This document shows, in pieces, positions 1-5,551 of a stretch of DNA of 10,058 nt. The DNA lies in contig CANQCX010000055.1 in the NCBI GenBank assembly GCA_947591115.1, positions 1 to 10,058 of the forward strand, given 5' to 3'. Position 1 is the stretch's first letter; every line of letters starts with the position of its first letter. The translations under genes were made by a program, and so were the position numbers. This DNA comes from an uncultured Lachnospiraceae bacterium (lineage in GTDB: Bacteria; Bacillota; Clostridia; Lachnospirales; Lachnospiraceae). The notes beneath the pieces were generated by a model. That model was not told the DNA's origin, made no database searches, and saw only the letters and a program-made list of their open reading frames with translations.

Positions 1-399
1 GGCGAGTCAATGAAAATTCTTGTTGCCGAAGATAACGAACTGAATGCGGAAATACTGATGGAGATACTAAGCCAGTTCGGATTTGTTCCTGTACACGCGC
101 AGAACGGTCAGGAGGCTGTGGAGATCTTTGAGAAATCAAAGATAAACGAGTTTAAAATGATCCTTATGGATATGCGTATGCCGGTCTTGGACGGCTGCGA
201 GGCGTCCGCAAGGATTCGGGAGCTTGACCGAAAAGATGCCAAAACGGTTACCATATTCGCCTGTACCGCAAACAGTTTTCAGGAGGACAGAGTCAAAGCT
301 TTAGACAGCGGAATGGACGACTTTTTAACAAAGCCGATAGATATCAATATCCTGCTCCGTAAAATGGGGAGAATTGATCGTGAAAAACATGACGTTTAA
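1..399 (+). CDS. Receiver (CheY-like) domain, probable C-terminal end of a hybrid sensor histidine kinase, 5'-partial
   Basis: This is a phosphoacceptor receiver domain. Counting from the Met codon at 10, the acidic pair is E7-D8, the phosphorylated aspartate is D54 in a MDMRMP context, the switch threonine is T87 in CTAN, and the conserved lysine is K108 in TKPI. The frame is open to the first base (Gly-Glu-Ser before that Met), and the opening VAEDNELNAEI is typical of receivers fused to the C-terminus of hybrid histidine kinases. I therefore infer that the kinase part lies outside the window. A stand-alone 129-residue response regulator starting at 10 is the alternative, but the nine upstream bases show only a weak GGCGAG as a possible ribosome site. 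There is no output domain after the receiver. The gene stops 16 nt before a solute-binding lipoprotein, which suggests one operon. Confidence is high for the domain and moderate for the hybrid-kinase reading. Confidence 0.88.
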   Translation, partial: GESMKILVAEDNELNAEILMEILSQFGFVPVHAQNGQEAVEIFEKSKINEFKMILMDMRMPVLDGCEASARIRELDRKDAKTVTIFACTANSFQEDRVKALDSGMDDFLTKPIDINILLRKMGRIDREKHDV

Positions 400-400
400 T

Positions 401-406
401 AAGGAG
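401..406 (+). promoter_or_regulatory. Ribosome binding site that sets the start of the solute-binding lipoprotein
   Basis: AAGGAG lies 9 nt before the ATG at 416 and just after the stop codon of the receiver gene. It favours 416 over the longer in-frame start at 374, which would overlap the receiver gene and put 14 extra residues before the signal peptide. Confidence 0.7.
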
Positions 407-415
407 ACCAGAAAA

Positions 416-1807
416 ATGGGAAAAAGAATTACTGCGTTTTTATTGCAGATCATTATTGCAGTGTCGTTTTTATTCTGCCTTTCCGGTTGTTCTGGACAAA
501 AAAAACAAGTAAAAGAAATTATTATAAAAGTACCTCATACCAGTACTATGAATTGCATTTCCAATGAAAATATAAAAAATGTCCGTACGCTTCTGGAACT
601 TGCAAGCGAGGATTTTGTCGCACAGTATGACAAAGAGGTTAAAATAAAAGTCATAGAATTTGAGGGTGGCGAGGAAACAAAAGCAATAACAAATTCTTTT
701 GGACAAAGCGATGCGGCGGATATATTATATGACGGATTTTTTAATATGAGCTCGTTTATCCATACGGGAAAAGTGGTTCCGATCGACGACGTTCTTACAC
801 CGGAAATGCAAGAGGATATCTCTCCTGCTTATTTGGAGCAGGGACGGTTTGACGATAAGCTCTATATGATGCCTTATATGAGCTCCGAGAACATTCTCAT
901 ATACAACAGGGAAATGCTTGAAAAATACGGTTTGAGCGAATATATCGACGAGGGCGAAGTGATTTCAAACTGGAGCATTGAGGACTGGACCAAAATACTG
1001 AATACGCTTGCGGATGAATTTGCAAAAGAGGGCAAAGGGAAAGTCCCTATGATGATGTACGCAAAAGATAATCAGGGCGATACTCACATAATGACGATGC
1101 TTCGCGCTTTCGGCGGCGATCTGTTCGACAGCAGCAATCATTTTGATCTTGTTGACAATCCCGAAGTTATTTCCGCGCTCAGGTGGCTTCAGAACGGTGT
1201 GGATGCAGGCTGGTATCTGCCTGTTCCGTATTACAAAACAATGTCCGATAACAGCAGTAAATTTAAAATGGACGAGCTTGCTTTTTATAACTTTAATCTG
1301 GGAAGTTCAACGTACAGCAGAGTAATAGAAGATTACAATCCAGAAACAAATACTTTTACGAAATACGGCTTTGTGAATTATCCCGGTAATCACTGCACGA
1401 TCTTCAACGAGGGATTTGAGATTTTTGATAACGGCGACAGCGAAAAAATAGAAATCGCGAAAGATTTCCTAAGATTTTTTTATGAAACCGATCAATGGCT
1501 TGAATGCTCCGCCGGAAGCATCCCTGTAAGCAAAAAAGTCATGGAAAAATATAAAGATGATATATTGCTTTTGGAGGCGTTCTCACAGAATACCGTAAAT
1601 TCAGTTGATTATACGCATAATCTCCCGAACTGGCAGGGGAGTGAAAATTCTGTCAGAAGCGTATTTTACCAAGAAATAGCGTTGCTTATGACCAAGGATG
1701 CAGACGGTAATTTTGCCGTCACTCCGGAAGAGTGCGCAAGTAATTTACAGGAAAAATTAAATACCGCGATCTCGGAAGGACAAAAAAACAGTACACTTCA
1801 CGAGTAA
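416..1807 (+). CDS. ABC-type extracellular solute-binding lipoprotein (family 1 / sugar-type)
   Basis: This is a 463-residue exported binding protein that would be anchored on the outer face of the membrane. The first 25 residues form a lipoprotein signal: MGKR, then a hydrophobic stretch, then the lipobox L-S-G-C with C25 as the lipidated cysteine. The mature part resembles family 1 solute-binding proteins of carbohydrate or peptide-type importers: an early region on forming the target (ADILYDGFFNMSSF), a hinge region YNREMLEKYGL, a central AFGGDLFD and ALRWLQNGVDAGWYLP, and a late AKDFLRFFYETDQWL. Length is normal for the family. The ligand cannot be told from sequence. The usual partner permease and ATPase genes do not follow; a flagellin with its own promoter does. 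Being 16 nt behind a probable hybrid kinase, it could present a ligand to that sensor, or serve permeases encoded elsewhere. Base composition is AT-richer than downstream genes. Confidence 0.88.
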   Translation: MGKRITAFLLQIIIAVSFLFCLSGCSGQKKQVKEIIIKVPHTSTMNCISNENIKNVRTLLELASEDFVAQYDKEVKIKVIEFEGGEETKAITNSFGQSDAADILYDGFFNMSSFIHTGKVVPIDDVLTPEMQEDISPAYLEQGRFDDKLYMMPYMSSENILIYNREMLEKYGLSEYIDEGEVISNWSIEDWTKILNTLADEFAKEGKGKVPMMMYAKDNQGDTHIMTMLRAFGGDLFDSSNHFDLVDNPEVISALRWLQNGVDAGWYLPVPYYKTMSDNSSKFKMDELAFYNFNLGSSTYSRVIEDYNPETNTFTKYGFVNYPGNHCTIFNEGFEIFDNGDSEKIEIAKDFLRFFYETDQWLECSAGSIPVSKKVMEKYKDDILLLEAFSQNTVNSVDYTHNLPNWQGSENSVRSVFYQEIALLMTKDADGNFAVTPEECASNLQEKLNTAISEGQKNSTLHE

Positions 1808-1843
1808 GGGTCTGTTGTTTGAGAAAGATACGCAGGACAGTGT

Positions 1844-1870
1844 TAAGAAAACCCTCAAACTTCCCGATAT
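1844..1870 (+). promoter_or_regulatory. Sigma-28 (SigD/FliA) flagellar promoter of the flagellin gene
   Basis: The -35 element TAAG (1844-1847) and the -10 element CCCGATAT (1863-1870) are separated by exactly 15 nt. The family consensus is TAAA-N15-GCCGATAT, so only one base in each element differs. Transcription would start near 1877, giving a leader of about 80 nt before the flagellin start at 1956. Placement in front of a flagellin is what this class of promoter is known for. Confidence 0.85.
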
Positions 1871-1955
1871 AAAAAGATAGGAGTATATTTGGCTCAGCGC
1901 TTATGAAAATGATATTTCTTATTATCTTTGTTGATCGGTTATGGGGGAATTCAGA

Positions 1956-3506
1956 ATGGTTGTTTCACACAATATCGGCGCGATAAACGCGCAGAGACAA
2001 CTGGGCGGAACGGAAAAGAAAAGAGGAAAAGCCGCGGAGAAGCTCTCGTCCGGCTATCGGATCAATCGGGCAGGAGACGACGCCGCAGGATTAGCGATTT
2101 CAGAGAAGATGCGCAAACAGGTCAAGGGTTTGGATCGGGCCTCCACGAACGCACAGGACGGGATTTCGATGGTTCAGATCGCGGACGGCGCTATGGCCGA
2201 GGTCAACGATATGCTAAACCGGTGCGTGGAGCTGGCGGTACACGCCGCAAACGGAACGTTGTCACTTTCGGACAGACAGGCGATCCAGAATGAAGTAGAC
2301 CAGATCAAGACGGAGATCGACGGGATCAGCGATCGGACAAAATTCAATGAGATCAAGGTCTTGCAATCGGATGCGACGGCAGTCAATGTCTATAAGGCAG
2401 GGGATGATGTCGTGTATCATGGCGGACTGCCGGAGTGCGTTTCGGTGCAGGAAATCGATAACGGAACCAATTATATGTCAAGCACTTGGGAGACGACGGA
2501 AACGGTATTGCTGAATTATACGGATGCTGCCGGAATGCCGCAAAATTTAACGGGAACCGCTACAGTTACTCATGCGGCGGCTTTTGTAGATTTCAGCAAG
2601 TTTCATGGAGATCCGGATCAGATAGCGGATTTGATCGGGAAAGGCTTGTACTTTACCTGCTGTACCTGTGATAATCATTACAGCATTGAGTTTGCGGATT
2701 CCGATACAAACACAATGGAACGAAGCGGCAATCATTATATCTATAAAGTCGGCGTACGCGGAGCGAAGACGGCGGAGGATTTGATCAACCGGATTCTGGA
2801 AGCAACCAAAAATTCCTCGAACAAACCGGGAAATCCTCAGAATCATTATACGAAGCTGATGCGGGATGGCGATAGGCTGGTGGTTTACGACGACCGGAGA
2901 CTGAGAGATCATGGCGTTGATACCGGATTTAAAAATTGGGAGAGTGCGCTTCCGGCCGGCGTTGATCCTGCGACGGTAGACGTAAGAGCGGAAAATTTCA
3001 GCAATGCAAACTCCGTAGTAGTGCCGAATCCATGGTCAAAACAGGGAATTATCGGACCGGGCGTTGCGCGGGCAAATCAGGTTTACGACCATACCGAATA
3101 CGCGAATTTCCGCGATCAGGTTGCATTGCAGATCGGCGCGGATACGGGCAATCAAATGATCATTAAACTTCCGGCCATTTCCACAAAGATTCTTGGAATT
3201 TCAGATATCAGCCTTTTGACAGAGGATAAGGCGACAAATGCCATTGATATTTTTAAGGAAGCGGGCAACTATGTAAGCGCGGAGCGCAGCCGCATGGGCG
3301 CGTATCAGAACGGATTGGAGCATACGATCAAGAATCTGGATAATACCGTAGAAAATACGACAGCCGCGGAATCGCGCATTCGAGATACGGATATGGCGGA
3401 GATGACCATGGAGTATTTAAAAGATAATATTCTGTCTCAGTCCGGACAGGCGATGCTGGCGCAGGCGAACAGCAATACGGAGAGCGTGCTTACGTTTTTG
3501 CGGTAG
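1956..3506 (+). CDS. Flagellin
   Basis: This is the filament subunit, 516 residues, exported by the flagellar type III apparatus (no cleaved signal peptide). The N-terminal D0/D1 part (about residues 1-135) carries the hallmarks KLSSGYRINRAGDDAAGLAI and ELAVHAANGT, and the C-terminal D1/D0 part (about 430-516) carries ERSRMGAYQNGLEH and ends AMLAQANSNTESVLTFLR. Between them lies a variable, surface-exposed D2/D3 region of about 290 residues. I chose the ATG at 1956 because flagellins begin MxVxHN and GGGGGA lies 7 nt upstream; the in-frame ATG at 1941 would bury that ribosome site. Expression is probably driven by the sigma-28 promoter at 1844. The protein has five cysteines (C90, C161, C235, C236, C238), which is unusual for a flagellin. 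The regulator gene starts 21 nt downstream with no terminator between. Confidence 0.97.
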   Translation: MVVSHNIGAINAQRQLGGTEKKRGKAAEKLSSGYRINRAGDDAAGLAISEKMRKQVKGLDRASTNAQDGISMVQIADGAMAEVNDMLNRCVELAVHAANGTLSLSDRQAIQNEVDQIKTEIDGISDRTKFNEIKVLQSDATAVNVYKAGDDVVYHGGLPECVSVQEIDNGTNYMSSTWETTETVLLNYTDAAGMPQNLTGTATVTHAAAFVDFSKFHGDPDQIADLIGKGLYFTCCTCDNHYSIEFADSDTNTMERSGNHYIYKVGVRGAKTAEDLINRILEATKNSSNKPGNPQNHYTKLMRDGDRLVVYDDRRLRDHGVDTGFKNWESALPAGVDPATVDVRAENFSNANSVVVPNPWSKQGIIGPGVARANQVYDHTEYANFRDQVALQIGADTGNQMIIKLPAISTKILGISDISLLTEDKATNAIDIFKEAGNYVSAERSRMGAYQNGLEHTIKNLDNTVENTTAAESRIRDTDMAEMTMEYLKDNILSQSGQAMLAQANSNTESVLTFLR

Positions 3507-3527
3507 GCGAACGGGAACGAGGAGCTT

Positions 3528-4625
3528 ATGCTGACTTATCATTTGGAACATCGGGGCATTGATGCAAAGTATTATTATCTTTATAAAGAAATAAAAAAAG
3601 ATATTGTTTCCGGCACGATCCAAAAGGGAGAAAAACTTCCGTCGAAGCGCGGTCTTGCCGAGCATCTCGGCGTAAGCCTGATTACGGTGGAAAATGCCTA
3701 CCAGCTTCTGAAAGAGGAAGGGTACATCGAAGCGAGGGAGCGAAGCGGTTACTTCGTCTGCGCGATTCAGGCAATGGAGGTTCGGAAAGAGGAGGACCGG
3801 AAGCTTCAGATGCTCTCTTTGGAACAAAGCGATTGGACAAAGGAGCAGGAAAAGGACGCTCATTTTCAGTATTCCCTTTATTTTAAGACCGTCCGGAGCG
3901 TGATCTCGGAATACGGCAAGGAGCTGCTGCAGCGTTCGCCGAATGAAGGCTGCGCCATTTTGCGGAACAGCATTGCACGATATCTGCTGCGCTATCGGGG
4001 AATCTTTGCACAGCCGAGGCAGATCATTATCGGCTCCGGAGCGGAGCATTTATACGGTACGGTCGTGCGGATTCTGGGAAATGATAAAATTTACGGAATG
4101 GAAGATCCTTCCTATCCGCAGATACAGAAAGTATATGAAGGAACGGGAGCGGTCTGCGAAAAACTTTTGATGGGCAGCGACGGGATTAAAAGCAGCGATC
4201 TGCAGAAAACGAAAGCGGATATTCTGCATGTAACGCCGTTTCACAGCTATCCGTCCGGAGTGACGGCTACGATCGGAAAACGCTATGAATACCTGAAATG
4301 GGCAGGCGAGGGAGAGCGGTATATCGTGGAGGATGATTTTGACAGTGAATTTTTTATGCCGGGAAAACCGGTGGAAACGCTGTTTATGCTGGATAACAGC
4401 CAGTCCGTAATCTATATCAATACGTTTTCCAAAAGCCTGTTTCCCTCGATACGTATGGGATATATGATTTTGCCGGAGCGTCTGCTCGAACGCTATCAAC
4501 AACGTTCCGGCGGTTTTTCATGCACCGTTCCGGTTCTGGAGCAGTATGCATTGGCGGAATTTATCGATCGCGGGCATTTTGAGCAGCACCTAAACCGGAT
4601 TCGGAAGCAGCGCGGACGCGTCTGA
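3528..4625 (+). CDS. GntR/MocR-type transcriptional regulator with aminotransferase-like domain, C-terminally shortened
   Basis: MocR-type (PdxR-like) regulators join a GntR winged helix-turn-helix to a domain related to class I aminotransferases that binds pyridoxal phosphate. The helix-turn-helix is clear at about residues 15-77 (KGEKLPSKRGLAEHLGVSLITVENAYQLLKEEGY). In the aminotransferase part I see GSGAEH at 169-174, EDDFDSEF from E268, and the Schiff-base lysine K302 in TFSKSLFPSIRMGYM. The protein ends at 365 residues, right after HLNRIRK, where family members usually run on for roughly 100 residues; the small C-terminal subdomain is missing. The other two frames do not restore it, so this is a deletion or early stop rather than a simple frameshift within the visible sequence. 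It may be non-functional or may act as a DNA binder only. The ribosome site GAGGAG (3519-3524) sits only 3 nt before the ATG. Co-transcription with flagellin is likely. Confidence 0.85.
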   Translation: MLTYHLEHRGIDAKYYYLYKEIKKDIVSGTIQKGEKLPSKRGLAEHLGVSLITVENAYQLLKEEGYIEARERSGYFVCAIQAMEVRKEEDRKLQMLSLEQSDWTKEQEKDAHFQYSLYFKTVRSVISEYGKELLQRSPNEGCAILRNSIARYLLRYRGIFAQPRQIIIGSGAEHLYGTVVRILGNDKIYGMEDPSYPQIQKVYEGTGAVCEKLLMGSDGIKSSDLQKTKADILHVTPFHSYPSGVTATIGKRYEYLKWAGEGERYIVEDDFDSEFFMPGKPVETLFMLDNSQSVIYINTFSKSLFPSIRMGYMILPERLLERYQQRSGGFSCTVPVLEQYALAEFIDRGHFEQHLNRIRKQRGRV

Positions 4626-4652
4626 AACGGAGGAGGCATTTCGGGTAAAAGT

Positions 4653-4679
4653 AAAAGAGACTCTGAAAGAGTCTCTTTT
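4653..4679 (+). terminator. Intrinsic terminator after the flagellin-MocR unit
   Basis: A perfect 11-bp inverted repeat, AAAAGAGACTC / GAGTCTCTTTT, has a 5-nt loop (TGAAA). It lies 27 nt after the stop codon of the regulator gene. The U-run is part of the 3' arm and the A-run opposite would make it work in both directions. Confidence 0.85.
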
Positions 4680-4714
4680 GAGGGGAGTATAAATAATTAA
4701 TAAGAGGTATAACA

Positions 4715-4753
4715 ATGAAAAGATTGCAATCTTTCCACGAACCTATTATATAG
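4715..4753 (+). other. Possible 12-codon mini-ORF (leader-peptide-like)
   Basis: An ATG at 4715 opens a 12-codon frame (MKRLQSFHEPII) ending at TAG 4751-4753. AAGAGG (4702-4707) precedes it by 7 nt, so translation is conceivable. It overlaps the palindrome at 4719-4734. I do not recognise the peptide and a chance ORF in AT-rich sequence is quite possible. Confidence 0.2.
4719..4734. promoter_or_regulatory. Perfect 16-nt palindrome, possible operator
   Basis: AAAGATTGCAATCTTT is a perfect dyad. It covers TTGCAA (4724-4729), which with TATATA at 4747-4752 (17-nt spacer) could be a weak SigA-type promoter, so the dyad would sit on the -35 element as operators often do. The neighbouring gene upstream encodes a GntR/MocR-type regulator; a link is only a guess. 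Confidence 0.35.
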
Positions 4754-4782
4754 GACTTTTTAAAAAAAATCAATCATTAAAA

Positions 4783-4812
4783 TGCATATTTTGAAAATTT
4801 TTTCAAATACTA
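4783..4812 (+). promoter_or_regulatory. SigG-like (forespore) promoter candidate for the Asn-Ala-Ser repeat gene
   Basis: TGCATA (4783-4788) and AATACTA (4806-4812) are separated by 17 nt. They match the Bacillus SigG consensus as I recall it (TGAATA, 17-18 nt, CATACTA) at 5 of 6 and 6 of 7 positions. The spacer contains an 18-nt palindrome, TTTGAAAA-TT-TTTTCAAA (4790-4807). The region is AT-rich, so a chance match cannot be excluded. No convincing SigA promoter fits better in the same place. Confidence 0.4.
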
Positions 4813-4845
4813 TTTCTGCAACCAAAAATTTAAACCGTTAAAAAA

Positions 4846-4857
4846 TGGGAATTCCCA
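4846..4857. repeat. 12-nt palindrome in the leader of the repeat gene
   Basis: TGGGAATTCCCA is a perfect palindrome 27 nt before the start codon at 4885. In RNA it has no loop, so as DNA it could be a protein site; it may equally be incidental. Confidence 0.25.
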
Positions 4858-4884
4858 GGAAACGGAAATTTAGGAGGTAGAAAA

Positions 4885-5100
4885 ATGGCTAGAAATATGG
4901 ATAGCAAAAACGCAAAGGCTTCTAACAGTTCCAGTCAGAACAAAACATCCAATGCGTCCAACGCATCAAACGCATCCAACGCATCCAACGCGTCCAATGC
5001 ATCAAACGCGTCAAACGCGTCCAACGCTTCGAACGCATCCAATGCGTCCAATGCATCGAACGCATCCAATGCATCCAATGCATCCAACTGCGGCAGATAG
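4885..5100 (+). CDS. Small low-complexity protein with 15 Asn-Ala-Ser repeats, unknown function
   Basis: This is a 71-residue protein of unknown role. Residues 1-22 are polar and rich in Asn, Ser and Lys; residues 23-67 are 15 uninterrupted Asn-Ala-Ser triplets; the tail is Asn-Cys-Gly-Arg with the only cysteine at C69. There is no signal peptide, membrane segment or known domain. It is a real gene by several signs: a near-perfect ribosome site AGGAGGT (4872-4878) 6 nt before ATG, its own upstream regulatory stretch, a terminator 37 nt after the stop, and repeat units that differ only at synonymous positions. The size, polarity and SigG-like promoter would suit a spore-associated small protein, but this is inference. 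Every repeat is formally an N-x-S glycosylation sequon, though nothing here shows that it is glycosylated. Confidence 0.75.
   Translation: MARNMDSKNAKASNSSSQNKTSNASNASNASNASNASNASNASNASNASNASNASNASNASNASNASNCGR
4951..5085 (+). repeat. In-frame 9-nt tandem repeat, 15 units (AAY GCN TCN)
   Basis: Fifteen consecutive 9-nt units encode Asn-Ala-Ser. Nine distinct unit sequences occur; AACGCATCC is the commonest (4 copies) and AATGCGTCC, AACGCGTCC and AATGCATCC occur twice each. All differences are at third codon positions and are synonymous. Confidence 0.97.
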
Positions 5101-5127
5101 CCGGTAACGATTTGTGCAAAAACTGCA

Positions 5128-5133
5128 TATAAT
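5128..5133 (+). promoter_or_regulatory. Candidate -10 element for the rhodanese-methyltransferase operon
   Basis: A perfect TATAAT is preceded by TGCA but has no good -35 hexamer at 16-18 nt spacing. A transcript from it would start near 5140, inside the hairpin at 5137-5177. It is offered as a weak candidate because the operon needs some start after the terminator. Confidence 0.3.
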
Positions 5134-5136
5134 GTG

Positions 5137-5177
5137 AAAAAACAGATTATAAGGAAGTTCTTTATAGTCTGTTTTTT
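5137..5177 (+). terminator. Intrinsic terminator after the Asn-Ala-Ser repeat gene
   Basis: An 18-bp stem pairs 5137-5154 with 5160-5177 around a 5-nt loop (AAGTT). The outer 10 bp (AAAAAACAGA / TCTGTTTTTT) are perfect and the inner part has two G-U pairs. The 3' arm ends in six T, and the matching A-run suggests it also works in the other direction. Its position between the repeat gene and the next ribosome site fits a terminator and argues against coding here. Confidence 0.8.
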
Positions 5178-5182
5178 CTGTT

Positions 5183-5186
5183 GGAG
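5183..5186 (+). promoter_or_regulatory. Ribosome binding site deciding the rhodanese start
   Basis: GGAG lies 4 nt before the ATG at 5191 and just beyond the terminator hairpin. The longer in-frame GTG at 5134 has no ribosome site and would translate the hairpin. Confidence 0.6.
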
Positions 5187-5190
5187 TATT

Positions 5191-5517
5191 ATGACATTTC
5201 AGGCAATTTATCCCAAAGACATGGAAGAACTTGTAAAAAAAGAACATGCGCTGGTACTCGATACGCGTACCAGAGAGGAATATCAGAAGGGACATTGGCA
5301 GGGCGCCTCCAATTATCCGTATGATCTGGTAGAGCGGTGGGAAAAGACGCTTCCGGGCAACCGGCTTTTGATCCTGTATTGCGAGCATGGCGGAAGCAGT
5401 ATGCAGCTTGCACGCAGACTGGGCTTGCAGGGATATCGGGTGGCGTCCGTAGTCGGCGGCTATCAGGAGATAAAAAAAGTTATGGAAAACTATTTAAAAA
5501 AGAAGCAGAATATGTGA
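5191..5517 (+). CDS. Rhodanese-like domain protein
   Basis: This is a single-domain rhodanese-like protein of 108 residues, the usual size of stand-alone versions, likely cytoplasmic. The family carries sulfur as a persulfide on a loop cysteine. Here the hallmark D-T-R-x-x-x-E-Y and G-H-x-x-G-A-x-N lie near the N-terminus, and the active-site loop is C64-E-H-G-G-S-S in LYCEHGGSS, so the catalytic cysteine is present. The C-terminus has the common G-Y-R-V-x-x-V-x-G-G-Y. The start at 5191 is chosen over GTG 5134: the extra 19 residues of the longer form look like a membrane anchor but are merely the translation of the U-rich terminator. It starts a compact run of genes; the methyltransferase begins 34 nt after its stop. 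The sulfur acceptor is unknown, although a role near RNA modification is conceivable. Confidence 0.88.
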   Translation: MTFQAIYPKDMEELVKKEHALVLDTRTREEYQKGHWQGASNYPYDLVERWEKTLPGNRLLILYCEHGGSSMQLARRLGLQGYRVASVVGGYQEIKKVMENYLKKKQNM

Positions 5518-5551
5518 TACTATAAGAAGAATAGTCGAAACGGGAAGAAGA

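Noticed and set aside
374..415. Upstream start for the solute-binding protein
   Set aside because: It overlaps the receiver gene and lacks a good ribosome site, while ATG 416 has AAGGAG and begins a canonical lipoprotein signal.
1817..1860. GTTTGAG / CTCAAAC inverted repeat as a terminator of the solute-binding gene
   Set aside because: The 7-bp arms are 30 nt apart with no T-run after them.
1803..1880. Short open frame (GLLFEKDTQDSVKKTLKLPD) after the solute-binding gene as a gene remnant
   Set aside because: It has no start codon after the last stop, no recognised family, and coincides with the sigma-28 promoter.
1941..1955. Upstream start for flagellin
   Set aside because: The extra MGEFR is not found at flagellin starts and would overlap the GGGGGA site serving ATG 1956.
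2390..3250. Flagellinolysin-type metalloprotease insert in the flagellin
   Set aside because: No HExxH zinc motif is present in the variable region.
3417..4049. 210-codon antisense ORF over the flagellin end and MocR start
   Set aside because: It overlaps two clear sense genes and resembles no protein family; it is a reading-frame shadow.
4951..5085. CRISPR-like or minisatellite array
   Set aside because: Units are 9 nt without spacers, in frame with a well-supported gene, and differ only synonymously; this is a coding repeat.
4922..5128. Antisense ORF rich in Trp-Met-His repeats across the NAS gene
   Set aside because: It is the complement of the 9-nt repeat, has no ribosome site of its own, and its composition follows from the sense repeat.
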